A stretch of 20,059 bases of DNA from Candidatus Woesearchaeota archaeon (GTDB lineage: Archaea > Nanobdellota > Nanobdellia > Woesearchaeales > WAPY01). How positions within the stretch are numbered: the first letter of the stretch is position 1; the number at the start of each line of letters is the position of its first letter. This document shows positions 1 to 7,246 of this stretch, one piece after another. The translations under genes and the position numbers were made by a program. The DNA lies in the NCBI GenBank assembly GCA_015520525.1, contig WAPY01000011.1, forward strand, positions 1 to 20,059, in the 5' to 3' direction. The notes beneath the pieces were generated by a model. The model worked only from the letters and a program-made list of their open reading frames with translations. It was not told where the DNA came from and did not search any database.

Positions 1-2845
1 ACGAACTCACATTAGAACAAAAACCAGCAAAATCAACAAACAAACCAGAACCATTCAAAACACCAACAACATGATGAACACCAAAAGGCTTACTCTGAAC
101 AAAATAATACAAACCCCTAAAACTAGAATAACCCGCTAAATCACCAACACCAACAACACCAGAATACAACAAACGCCTAACAAACCTCACCAAAACAGAA
201 AAAGGATCCAACCAAAAACTAACACCACCAAAATCCACACCAGAAGAACCAAAAACCAACAAACCACGCACAGGATTCAACCAAACCCTCTTACCAGCAC
301 AAGAAAACCAACCATCTTTATTAGAGTTACTAGACCAAACATTACCACAATCAGTATCACTCAAATTCAAAACAGACAAAACATCACTCAACTTAAAAGA
401 ATTTGACAAAACAAAACCCCCAACACGCTCACCAACATCACCAGACAAAACACAACCCAAAGAACCCTTCAAAGAATCATAACGAGGAAACACAACAGAA
501 GAACCACCACAAAACAAACCAACAACACCAAAACCCTCCGAACGAGAAAAATTCAACAAAAAACGAGAAAGCAAAGAAAGACGCTGCTCAGAAGTTCCTT
601 CAAATGGATAATGTTCACTCAAACCTCGCGAACCAGAATAATAACAAACCCCAGCAGAACAGATTCCTTCAACGTTATCATTAAGCCAACAATCATGATT
701 CGACTTACACCCACAATCATAAGCACAAGAAGAAACATCCTCCCCAAATCCTTGATCACAGACCCCATCAAAATTACAGCGAGACATTTGCCCAGAAAAG
801 TTCAAAGCGCTTATTTGAATTATGCCATAATGCGGAGGATAAAAGAAAGGATAAGAATAATTCTCATACGGTGAAAAGTCGTAAAGAAAAACGACATGAG
901 AAGGATCTAAAATTGAAAGATAATTATCATTATACGGAAATGAACTATAACCCCCAAAAATTGGAGAAGTTAACTCATCAGTATCCCAAACAATTTTTTT
1001 ACTCGCTTCATCAAAATGACCAAAACGGACAACCTCTTCAGATATTATCTTATAATCTCCAAGCGCTTTAGACAAATTTATCCAATTTTTACTATTGTAA
1101 GTTTCATTTGATGATCTGTTAACTAAAGACTCACCCTCAAATGAAATAAGAAAATGATCATTCTGTAAAGGAACCACAATAAATCCGCGAGATTGGCGTT
1201 CTTTATTACTCTCAACTGGAGGAGTATCAAAAACAATTTTTTTATTTATATAATCAAAATGACCAACACGAACATAATCATAATCAGAATAATAAATCGA
1301 ACCTGAATCTAAAACATTTTTATAATAAATTACAAAATACTTGCTGTTCAGAGCACTGATTGAGGAAGAATCAAGATATTCATAATCAGAATAAGACAAA
1401 AATGAAGTATCCCAAACAATTTTAGAACCATCAAAATGACCAACACGAACTTTATTATCCATAAGTAGGATAAAATAAGAGGAATTCAAGTAAGAAACAT
1501 GTAAATTATGGTAATGAGGAGCGCCACTGAAAGAAAGATTAGATTTTACTTTCCAATTAATGCGTTTATTCAATTTATCAAAATGACCAATATAAATAAT
1601 TCCAAAATCCTTACTCCAATTAATTACAGATCCTGATAAGATAAAATCAGAAGAATTAAAAATTGAAACAGAAGCAGAAAGAAGAGAACCATCAAAACCA
1701 AAAATTTCTTTATCAACATCCCAAACAATTTTAGAACCATCAAAATGACCAACACGAACAACAGCTTTCGCATTGCAACCAACATAGGTAAGAAGGAAAT
1801 ACCCAGAACCAAGATTTTTCAAAGAGAGGATCTTAGTGTATCCCCAAGAAAACTCCGAACTATTCACATCCCAAACAATATGAGAACCATCAAAATGACC
1901 AACACGAACCGCACCAAACTCTTCATATATTGAATTATCTGAAGTGTAAGCAACTACAAAATGGGAAGAATCTAAATTAACAACAAAAGCATCTCCAATA
2001 TCTCCAAAATAGAAAACTCCCTCTGAAACAGTAGAAACTCCTTGAGAAGATTTAACTTCACAAACCTTACCACCAGAACAAGAAACATTAACCTCAACAT
2101 AACCCTGACCAACAGAATCAACACATTTACCACCAAACTGAGAACAAGTCAGAGTAGTGCAATTACCAAAATAACAATACTTACCATCACCGCAGGGCTC
2201 AAAATCCTTAGAAAAAATATCATAGTGGCACCTCTTAATATGATTAACTTCGTCCTCAGCAACAAAAGAAGGCTTACAAGAAGCAACAACACAGGGATTA
2301 TCAACAGAACAATCAGAATCCTTCGTACACTCCTTCATCTTAGCAAGACACTGACTACTGCCAGTACAACCAGCAGAAGGACAAGAACCACCGTTAGAAG
2401 GAATCTGCTTCTCAACACAATTATCATAAATACAAGAACCAACTAAACAAGTACCGCCCCCTGTTGAAGAAGAAAGAGGAGTGTTATCCTCCGCACAACA
2501 ACTACTAACTTTAGCTCTATCTGCAGGAGTCAAAGCACCACAATTAATAGTAACTGTTCCTCCGTTATGACAGGTAGCTTTAACTTTTCCACGACCAGCA
2601 CAGCTCAAGGATGTAAAGTCACCAAGATGATCGCATAATTTAGTACACTCACAATTTCCCCACTCATGATTAGCAGTACAGGTTTGCACACACTTCCAAT
2701 CATTTCCAGAGTGAGCGGCATCAGTACATCTCTTCGTATAACCTGAAGAACAATAAGCGGAAGCTGACTTTGAGTAGATTACAACAAGAAATAAAGAAGA
2801 GAAAACAACCATCAAAGCCAAAATAATAAAAAACTTCTTACTCAT
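1..2845 (-). CDS. Large secreted Cys-rich repeat protein, probable beta-propeller, partial (C-terminus beyond window)
   Basis: An uninterrupted minus-strand frame of 948 codons runs from the ATG at 2845 off the left edge, so the C-terminus is missing. Residues 1-30 look like a signal peptide (Lys-Lys, hydrophobic core, ASA before Tyr31). Residues 32-262 hold about 30 cysteines. Six copies of a motif close to [VI]R[VF]GHFDGSxIVWD[VT] begin at residues 313, 363, 417, 466, 525 and 606, each preceded by a strand-like LxSSxFxxxY segment. Spacing of about 50-80 residues suggests beta-propeller blades, and a seventh weak blade may follow. Residues 690-711 form a Cys cassette of the CxxDGxCDxGxxED...C...DC type seen in DPANN surface proteins. 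The region after about 735 is rich in Gly, Val and Ser and I do not recognise it. The ATG overlaps the previous stop (ATGA), so the two genes are probably co-translated. A cell-surface or adhesion role is inferred. Confidence 0.85.
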   Translation of the reverse strand, partial: MSKKFFIILALMVVFSSLFLVVIYSKSASAYCSSGYTKRCTDAAHSGNDWKCVQTCTANHEWGNCECTKLCDHLGDFTSLSCAGRGKVKATCHNGGTVTINCGALTPADRAKVSSCCAEDNTPLSSSTGGGTCLVGSCIYDNCVEKQIPSNGGSCPSAGCTGSSQCLAKMKECTKDSDCSVDNPCVVASCKPSFVAEDEVNHIKRCHYDIFSKDFEPCGDGKYCYFGNCTTLTCSQFGGKCVDSVGQGYVEVNVSCSGGKVCEVKSSQGVSTVSEGVFYFGDIGDAFVVNLDSSHFVVAYTSDNSIYEEFGAVRVGHFDGSHIVWDVNSSEFSWGYTKILSLKNLGSGYFLLTYVGCNAKAVVRVGHFDGSKIVWDVDKEIFGFDGSLLSASVSIFNSSDFILSGSVINWSKDFGIIYIGHFDKLNKRINWKVKSNLSFSGAPHYHNLHVSYLNSSYFILLMDNKVRVGHFDGSKIVWDTSFLSYSDYEYLDSSSISALNSKYFVIYYKNVLDSGSIYYSDYDYVRVGHFDYINKKIVFDTPPVESNKERQSRGFIVVPLQNDHFLISFEGESLVNRSSNETYNSKNWINLSKALGDYKIISEEVVRFGHFDEASKKIVWDTDELTSPIFGGYSSFPYNDNYLSILDPSHVVFLYDFSPYENYSYPFFYPPHYGIIQISALNFSGQMSRCNFDGVCDQGFGEDVSSCAYDCGCKSNHDCWLNDNVEGICSAGVCYYSGSRGLSEHYPFEGTSEQRLSLLSRFLLNFSRSEGFGVVGLFCGGSSVVFPRYDSLKGSLGCVLSGDVGERVGGFVLSNSFKLSDVLSVLNLSDTDCGNVWSSNSNKDGWFSCAGKRVWLNPVRGLLVFGSSGVDFGGVSFWLDPFSVLVRFVRRLLYSGVVGVGDLAGYSSFRGLYYFVQSKPFGVHHVVGVLNGSGLFVDFAGFCSNVSS
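980..1909 (-). repeat. Six intragenic GHFDG..IVWD repeats (45-51 nt core)
   Basis: Core copies lie at 1865-1909, 1715-1759, 1547-1597, 1406-1450, 1223-1273 and 980-1030, all in the same reading frame. Three are 15 codons long; the other three carry two extra residues after GHFD. The copies at 1715-1759 and 1406-1450 share 42 identical nucleotides, and the copy at 1865-1909 differs from them by only about two bases over that stretch. The linkers between copies are diverged. The distances between copies are 150, 162, 147, 177 and 243 nt. Protein-level conservation fits one repeated strand pair per propeller blade. The DNA-level identity of the best copies is more than the protein alone needs and suggests recent duplication or gene conversion. 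Confidence 0.85.
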
Positions 2846-3480
2846 TCTTTCACCTTCTTACAATCAAACAACCTCAAAACCGCCGGAGAAACAACATCAT
2901 AACCATCCCGCGTAATAAAAACATCAGTAGTAGTCATATTGTTCGGCAAGTAAACCAACTCATAACCTGACAGTGTAATGTTATCATTATCCACATAAAA
3001 GAAAGACCTCGCAGAATAATTCTTATCACAAGAATAATAATCCACATTTGTTCCAAGAGAAGAAGCAAAAGGAACCAGAAAAGACCTATTCGAATAATAA
3101 TAAAACTCAGCAGAAACAACCTCACCATCATCAGACAAATTCAAAATAATATTCTTATCCCTAACAGAAACACCAGAAACATTATACTCAACATTACCAG
3201 AAGAGAACAAATCCCACAAATTCTGATTATTCAATTTTGAAAAACCAAACGACAAATTAACCCTCACTCTTTCAAAACTTAAATTATTCAATGAAGAGTC
3301 AAACTTACGAGCATAATCCAAAACAACCTGCCTCATACTAACCTTCTCAACATGATTAGGAACTTCAACAGGAGCCGCACTCCTCTTATAATGCAAGAAC
3401 AATAAAAGAACAGCAAAAAACAACAACACTAACAACACCGAAAAAACAACAACCTCTTTTTTAAGAGAATAACCACTCAT
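2842..3480 (-). CDS. Membrane-anchored, sequon-rich hypothetical protein
   Basis: The product has 212 residues and I do not recognise a family. Residues 9-30 form one hydrophobic membrane segment after a short Lys-containing N-terminus, and the remaining 180 or so residues are polar and probably outside the cell. That part holds eight N-x-S/T sequons (NLS three times, NVS, NRS, NYS, NIT, NMT) and only two cysteines, which could form a disulfide. The ATG at 3480 is preceded by GGTGA four bases upstream and by a TATA box about 35 bases upstream. The stop overlaps the ATG of the large repeat protein by ATGA, so the two are likely a translationally coupled pair working at the cell surface. Codons end mostly in T or G, unlike the adjacent ribosomal genes. 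It could be an anchor or assembly partner for the large protein; that is inference. Confidence 0.8.
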   Translation of the reverse strand: MSGYSLKKEVVVFSVLLVLLFFAVLLLFLHYKRSAAPVEVPNHVEKVSMRQVVLDYARKFDSSLNNLSFERVRVNLSFGFSKLNNQNLWDLFSSGNVEYNVSGVSVRDKNIILNLSDDGEVVSAEFYYYSNRSFLVPFASSLGTNVDYYSCDKNYSARSFFYVDNDNITLSGYELVYLPNNMTTTDVFITRDGYDVVSPAVLRLFDCKKVKE

Positions 3481-3484
3481 AAAC

Positions 3485-3521
3485 TCACCAATGAGAAATA
3501 AGAATTAAGAAATATAAAAAG
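3485..3521 (-). promoter_or_regulatory. TATA-box promoter and RBS for the surface-protein pair
   Basis: Read on the minus strand, the gap after L14e contains CTTTTTATATTTC at about 3509-3521, which fits an archaeal box A. It sits about 30 bases before the GGTGA ribosome binding site at 3485-3489 and 35 before the ATG at 3480. That predicts a very short leader and transcription separate from the ribosomal operon. The T run could also help end operon transcripts. Confidence 0.5.
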
Positions 3522-3528
3522 GTTATGG

Positions 3529-3852
3529 TTATTGCGACTTAGCTTCTTTATCCTTGCTTTTCTTACTGTTTAATATTCTCTTCTTAACTGGTTTCGGCTT
3601 CTGTTCTTTCTTCTTTGTGTCAACAACTTCAATGTCGAGCTTTTTTAAGGCGTCGACAACAGCTTCATGACTTGCTCCTTTCTGAATATCCAAAGTTGGA
3701 AGCAACGGTTCAACATGTTTGATGTTGACTTTTCTTCTCCTAACTTGACCGTCTATAAGAACGAAATTATTATCAATCACATCAACTATTACGCCGTATT
3801 TTCCAGCATCGCGTCCAGCTGTTTTCATTATTAACCTTCCAACATTAATCAT
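3529..3852 (-). CDS. rpl14e: Ribosomal protein L14e (eL14)
   Basis: Large-subunit protein eL14, found in archaea and eukaryotes. The N-terminal 55 residues carry the KOW-type SH3 fold signature: GRLIMKTAGRDAGKYGVIV, then a VLIDG strand and RRRKVNIKHVEPL. The part after about residue 75 is a Lys-rich, low-complexity tail (KKKEQKPKPVKKR and onward) that probably threads into rRNA. The 107-residue length is within the family range. AGGTGG lies just upstream of the ATG, in a 13-nt gap after L34e. In many archaea cmk precedes and truB follows this gene; neither is present here, and this is the last ribosomal gene of the cluster. Confidence 0.93.
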   Translation of the reverse strand: MINVGRLIMKTAGRDAGKYGVIVDVIDNNFVLIDGQVRRRKVNIKHVEPLLPTLDIQKGASHEAVVDALKKLDIEVVDTKKKEQKPKPVKKRILNSKKSKDKEAKSQ

Positions 3853-3865
3853 AGTTCCACCTCAC

Positions 3866-4150
3866 TTATTGTTTGTTATACTTTGATAATCTTGCCTTTT
3901 CCTTCATGAGCTTTCTCAAACATTCAGAGCATATGTAAGCACCGTAAGGCCTCGCAACCGTCCTTTGACTTTTGGCAAGTTTTCTAAGGTCTTTAGGGAG
4001 TAAGTTTTTAACACCGTGAATTTCTTTACCGCATATTGCACAAACTGCTTTTCTAGGTTTTCTCCTCTCAAAAGTCATCTTTGAACCAAACTTCGGAGTC
4101 CTCTTCGCTACTCGCCTAAAACTTCTTGATTTAAATCTTGCATCAGCCAT
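3866..4150 (-). CDS. rpl34e: Ribosomal protein L34e (eL34)
   Basis: Large-subunit protein eL34 of 94 residues. It begins with a basic segment (ADARFKSRSFRRVAKRTPKFG) and carries a zinc-ribbon pair, CAIC around residue 38 and CSEC near residue 76, as expected for the archaeal form. I chose the ATG at 4150. A GTG at 4157-4159 is in frame but belongs to the GGGTG ribosome binding site. The 67-nt gap upstream, large for this operon, contains a TATA-like box, so L34e and L14e may also have their own promoter. Confidence 0.93.
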   Translation of the reverse strand: MADARFKSRSFRRVAKRTPKFGSKMTFERRKPRKAVCAICGKEIHGVKNLLPKDLRKLAKSQRTVARPYGAYICSECLRKLMKEKARLSKYNKQ

Positions 4151-4195
4151 AATAAACACCCATAATCATAATTTGCTACTTGGGAGATAGATTTC

Positions 4196-4205
4196 ATTTA
4201 AAAAG
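4196..4205 (-). promoter_or_regulatory. Candidate internal TATA box upstream of L34e
   Basis: The minus strand reads CTTTTTAAAT here, a fair box A match, in one of the few sizeable gaps inside the operon. A start about 25 bases downstream would give a leader of roughly 24 nt to the ATG at 4150. In A+T-rich DNA such a match can arise by chance. Confidence 0.35.
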
Positions 4206-4217
4206 TTTTGGTTTGCC

Positions 4218-4997
4218 TCAATAAACTTTAAGAAGCTTTCTAAACAGAGAACTGAACACGAGCATTATAATGAAGTAATACCAAAACCAGCTCATTCTTA
4301 TGCCGAGGAGGTTTATCCTCAATGATTTATTGCTTATTTTGATGGTTAAATCTTTATCCTTGTAAGTTTCTTCCGGCTTGGAGTATTCGCTTTCTGATGT
4401 AATTAGGATATCTTTAGTCACTAAAGTTGAGTTTCCACTCTTAAATATTAGAGAATACTTGCCACGAGGAGCCTTCAAAGTAAAAGTTTTAGAATAAACG
4501 ATTTCCCCCTTGTTCGAGCTCACTGAAACTTGAGAATTTATAAGACTAATATTTTTTGGAACAGCGGACAAGGATACTGATGTAATGTTCTTTGGAGATA
4601 ACAGGGTAACATTAAATGGCTGATTTGGATATAATGGCTGGTAGGAGTAGTGAGCGCCGAGCCAAGCAAATATGAGCAGGAAGGGAATTAAGGTTATTAA
4701 AGTTGATTTCATTGAGTGCTTCATCTGCTGGCCTGAAAGGAGCATCATCTCCATGTTCAGTTTGTTAATCTCTTTTTGTGACTCTTTCTTTTTGAAGTTC
4801 TTTTGAAGCTCCTTCATCCTCTTCTGTATCTTAACAGTTTTCTCCCTGAGCTTCTTCAACTCTTCCTGATTGGTTGTGTACTTGTAAGCGAGTATGGACA
4901 AGAATGAGAGAACAATAGATATTAAGAATAAGGTTAAAGCTGGACTTCCTGAAATGAAAGGCTTCATCAGCGGGTCTAAGAATGCTCCGTTTATCAT
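4218..4997 (-). CDS. EMC3/TMCO1-type (DUF106) membrane protein insertase
   Basis: This is an archaeal member of the Oxa1 superfamily, related to YidC, EMC3 and TMCO1, which helps insert membrane proteins next to the Sec translocon. The visible layout is TM1 at about 18-38, a charged coiled coil at 43-90 (cytosolic, ribosome-facing in the family), TM2 at about 97-114, an outside region at 118-232, and TM3 at about 236-252 with a basic end. The arrangement of three membrane segments with a coiled coil between TM1 and TM2 is the family signature. The outside region is unusual: about 115 residues, beta-rich in appearance, with several N-x-S/T sequons, where I expect a short loop. The gene follows secY by 17 nt with a GGAG ribosome binding site, which fits shared function. 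The 259-residue length is greater than usual because of this region. Confidence 0.85.
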   Translation of the reverse strand: MINGAFLDPLMKPFISGSPALTLFLISIVLSFLSILAYKYTTNQEELKKLREKTVKIQKRMKELQKNFKKKESQKEINKLNMEMMLLSGQQMKHSMKSTLITLIPFLLIFAWLGAHYSYQPLYPNQPFNVTLLSPKNITSVSLSAVPKNISLINSQVSVSSNKGEIVYSKTFTLKAPRGKYSLIFKSGNSTLVTKDILITSESEYSKPEETYKDKDLTIKISNKSLRINLLGIRMSWFWYYFIIMLVFSSLFRKLLKVY

Positions 4998-5014
4998 GCT
5001 TTTAGAAACTCCTT

Positions 5015-6406
5015 TTACTTTATAAACTTTCTCAATGCAGGGGTCATTTCCATCATGTGCTCCCTGGCTATCTGCTCATACATCTGATACAGGATCATAA
5101 CAGCGAGCAGTATTCCAGTTCCACGACTCAAGGCTCCTGATATGTCCGCTATGGAAGCTAAGATTCCAACAGCTATACCACCCATAACGGCAAGCGGCAT
5201 GATATACCTGTTAAGGACCCTCTCCAATATTCTTATATCCTTTCTGAAGCCGGGTATTTTAAGGCCTGAAGCAAGAATCTGCTTAGCCTGACTCTTAGCA
5301 TCAATACCTGATGTTGCAACCCAAAGGACTGAAAACAACAATGAGCCCAAGGTCAAGAAGGTTATGTACGCAAGAGTATGCCACAGAGTTTGTATTGTGA
5401 AAGCTCCTTTTATCAAATCATAAACCGGTGAGGGAACGCTAGTCCAATAAACCAAACCGGATACGGGCATGTTTCCCTGGAACTTTCCAAGAAGGTAAAT
5501 TCCTTTAGAGGATAATAATTTAGCCCAAAGCTGAAAGTTTGCCATGAGAGCAGCAACTAATATTACTGGAATATTTGATGTGTATAAAAATGCGAGGGGC
5601 CATCTTATTCCATAACCCCTAACTCGTTCGAATGTTAATGGAAGTTCAACCTTCATAGCCTGAACATAAACAACCAAGACAAAGACTAATAAGGTTGCAA
5701 GAACTGAGGCAACTGCCAATCCAAGCTCTTGTATGTTGCCCATCTTAAGAGCGTAAATCATGTCCCAAAGTTTCCCTATTGGAGCCCCACTGCCGAATGG
5801 ATAGCCCAAAGTCCCTGCTGTTGTTAATGGACTCAAGAACCTTATCATTATGCTCTTTGAAACTCCCGCCACGATAAATAAGGATATACCGCTGCCGAAG
5901 CCCCACTTAGCAACAACCTCATCCATAAACAAGATTAAAAGACCACCAATGATCAACTGAATAACCAACCCAATTTGAAGAGCAGCATGGTTAGGACCTG
6001 GAACAGCTGATAAACCTCCCATATAAACATAAATAATTGCTTCTAAGAATATGAAGAAGATGCTGGTTATTTTTTGAAGTCCTTGGAAGTAAGCCCTGCC
6101 TTCATCTTTAGTTAAATCAATATCTAAAATATTAGCTCCAACAAGGAGTTGAAGAACTATAGATGCTGTGACTATAGGACCGATACCTAAACTAATTAAT
6201 GAACCGAAACTCGCACCTAAAATGATTGACAAACTCTCAAACATCTGCAGAGAGTTTGAACCTAGACCGTAAAGAGGAGTCAACCCTAAAGCGAAGTAGG
6301 CGACAAGAATGATTATCGTCCACTTCATCCTCGTGTTGAAAGGAAGCCTCTTCTCTGTAGGCTTCTCAACTTCCGGGAGGTTCTTTAAGAAATTCTCAAA
6401 AAGCAT
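5015..6406 (-). CDS. secY: Protein translocase subunit SecY
   Basis: SecY (Sec61 alpha homologue) is the channel-forming subunit of the translocon. The 463-residue product has about ten hydrophobic segments, starting near residue 28 (WTIIILVAYFALGLTPLYGL). The plug region follows with glycine-rich GIGPIVTASIVLQLLVGA, and the cytosolic loop has VELPLTFERVRGYGIRWPLAFLYTSNIPVIL, matching the archaeal/eukaryotic form. The ATG at 6406 is preferred over an in-frame GTG at 6421, because that GTG is part of the GGTGA ribosome binding site inside the end of L15. The start is one base past the L15 stop. In many archaea adk comes next; here the insertase gene follows directly. Confidence 0.97.
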   Translation of the reverse strand: MLFENFLKNLPEVEKPTEKRLPFNTRMKWTIIILVAYFALGLTPLYGLGSNSLQMFESLSIILGASFGSLISLGIGPIVTASIVLQLLVGANILDIDLTKDEGRAYFQGLQKITSIFFIFLEAIIYVYMGGLSAVPGPNHAALQIGLVIQLIIGGLLILFMDEVVAKWGFGSGISLFIVAGVSKSIMIRFLSPLTTAGTLGYPFGSGAPIGKLWDMIYALKMGNIQELGLAVASVLATLLVFVLVVYVQAMKVELPLTFERVRGYGIRWPLAFLYTSNIPVILVAALMANFQLWAKLLSSKGIYLLGKFQGNMPVSGLVYWTSVPSPVYDLIKGAFTIQTLWHTLAYITFLTLGSLLFSVLWVATSGIDAKSQAKQILASGLKIPGFRKDIRILERVLNRYIMPLAVMGGIAVGILASIADISGALSRGTGILLAVMILYQMYEQIAREHMMEMTPALRKFIK

Positions 6407-6407
6407 T

Positions 6408-6866
6408 TTATTCTTCACCACTCTTGGATTTAAGGATTACCTTGCCACCAGCATTTTCAATATTTTTAACAGCGATCTTAGTTGCTGAATCAACTTTAAC
6501 TATGAACTTTTTCGTCACTTTTCCTTTTGACAGCAACTTGTTGATTCCCAACTTCCCTAAATCTATAGAGTAAGCGTCGCCTTCCTGCTTCAGCAACCCT
6601 TTTTTCAAGAGTGTATCGAATTTATCCATTAAGAAGAATGTGTTTACTGCATTTATCTTTTTACCATTAGGATTTTTAAAACCGTACTTTCCGAAGTATT
6701 TTGTGTTCTTCCAAATGCTCGGCTTTTTCTGGTCCGCTCTCTTTCCAGTTCCCGCGAGTCCTCTGCCGCCTCTGTTTCCTGCCCCCCTATGCTTTTTCTT
6801 GGAGCCGTAGCCATGAGTTTTAGAACCATGCAATCGTGAGTTTTTCTTTCTTTTATTGTATGTCAT
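6408..6866 (-). CDS. rpl15: Ribosomal protein L15 (uL15)
   Basis: Large-subunit protein uL15, 152 residues. The N-terminal extension is very basic and glycine-rich (SRLHGSKTHGYGSKKKHRGAGNRGG, shown in parts across residues 10-35) and enters the rRNA core. The C-terminal part (about 75-150) is the globular L15/L18e fold with a VTKKFIVKVDSAT-like strand region. I chose the ATG at 6866. An in-frame GTG nine bases upstream overlaps the L30 stop and belongs to the GAGTGAT ribosome binding site. The stop is one base from the secY start. Confidence 0.95.
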   Translation of the reverse strand: MTYNKRKKNSRLHGSKTHGYGSKKKHRGAGNRGGRGLAGTGKRADQKKPSIWKNTKYFGKYGFKNPNGKKINAVNTFFLMDKFDTLLKKGLLKQEGDAYSIDLGKLGINKLLSKGKVTKKFIVKVDSATKIAVKNIENAGGKVILKSKSGEE

Positions 6867-6871
6867 TTTAA

Positions 6872-7246
6872 TCACTCAATCATCTTTTTGATTAAATCAT
6901 TTATTTTCTCCCCGCGGTTGCCTAAAGCTCCGCCTAGCGAGAAAGGAGTTTTAATTCCCTTCCTCTCAAATCCTCCGCGGGGCGGATTAAGCCTGAAGAT
7001 AAGTTTATTCTCCTTCTCAACAAAAGGCTTTTTCTTTGATTTTACGAGAGTGATTGTTTCATCAGTTACAGGACCCCAAGTTATGTAATCCTTAGCTTTC
7101 TCAAGCATACCCTTCACTTCTTTAGTGTCGGGAAGTATGACTAATGTATTCTGTGTTACCAAACCCAATCTTTTCATAGTCTCCTTTATTTTTGAGTCTA
7201 CCTTGACACTTCCCCTTATCCTAACGACTGCGATTTTATTGCTCAT
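6872..7246 (-). CDS. rpl30: Ribosomal protein L30 (uL30)
   Basis: Large-subunit protein uL30 of archaeal type. Residues 3-55 form the ferredoxin-like L30 core (IAVVRIRGSVKVDSKIKETMKRLGL, then a VILPDT strand). The archaeal C-terminal extension includes FRLNPPRGGFERKGIKTPFSLGGALGNRG, a typical signature. At 124 residues it is shorter than the roughly 150 I expect for archaea, so part of the middle region is reduced. The ATG lies inside the last codons of S5 (11-nt overlap) with a GGTG binding site inside S5, so it is probably coupled to S5 translation. Confidence 0.95.
   Translation of the reverse strand: MSNKIAVVRIRGSVKVDSKIKETMKRLGLVTQNTLVILPDTKEVKGMLEKAKDYITWGPVTDETITLVKSKKKPFVEKENKLIFRLNPPRGGFERKGIKTPFSLGGALGNRGEKINDLIKKMIE

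Noticed and set aside
980..1909. Repeated 42-nt units that could be taken for a CRISPR array
   Set aside because: Only six copies, unequal in length and identity, with spacers of about 100-190 nt, all in one open frame and conserved at protein level. They are coding repeats.
403..2446. Plus-strand open frames rich in Asn, Gln, Thr and Arg (for example 403-684, 611-874, 871-1071, 2042-2446)
   Set aside because: Their composition simply mirrors the G+T-rich minus-strand gene, and the minus frame is open across the whole stretch with signal peptide and repeats.
3505..3528. T-rich run after L14e as a dedicated terminator
   Set aside because: The run is only five T and is part of the TATA box of the next gene. 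No additional signal supports a terminator call.
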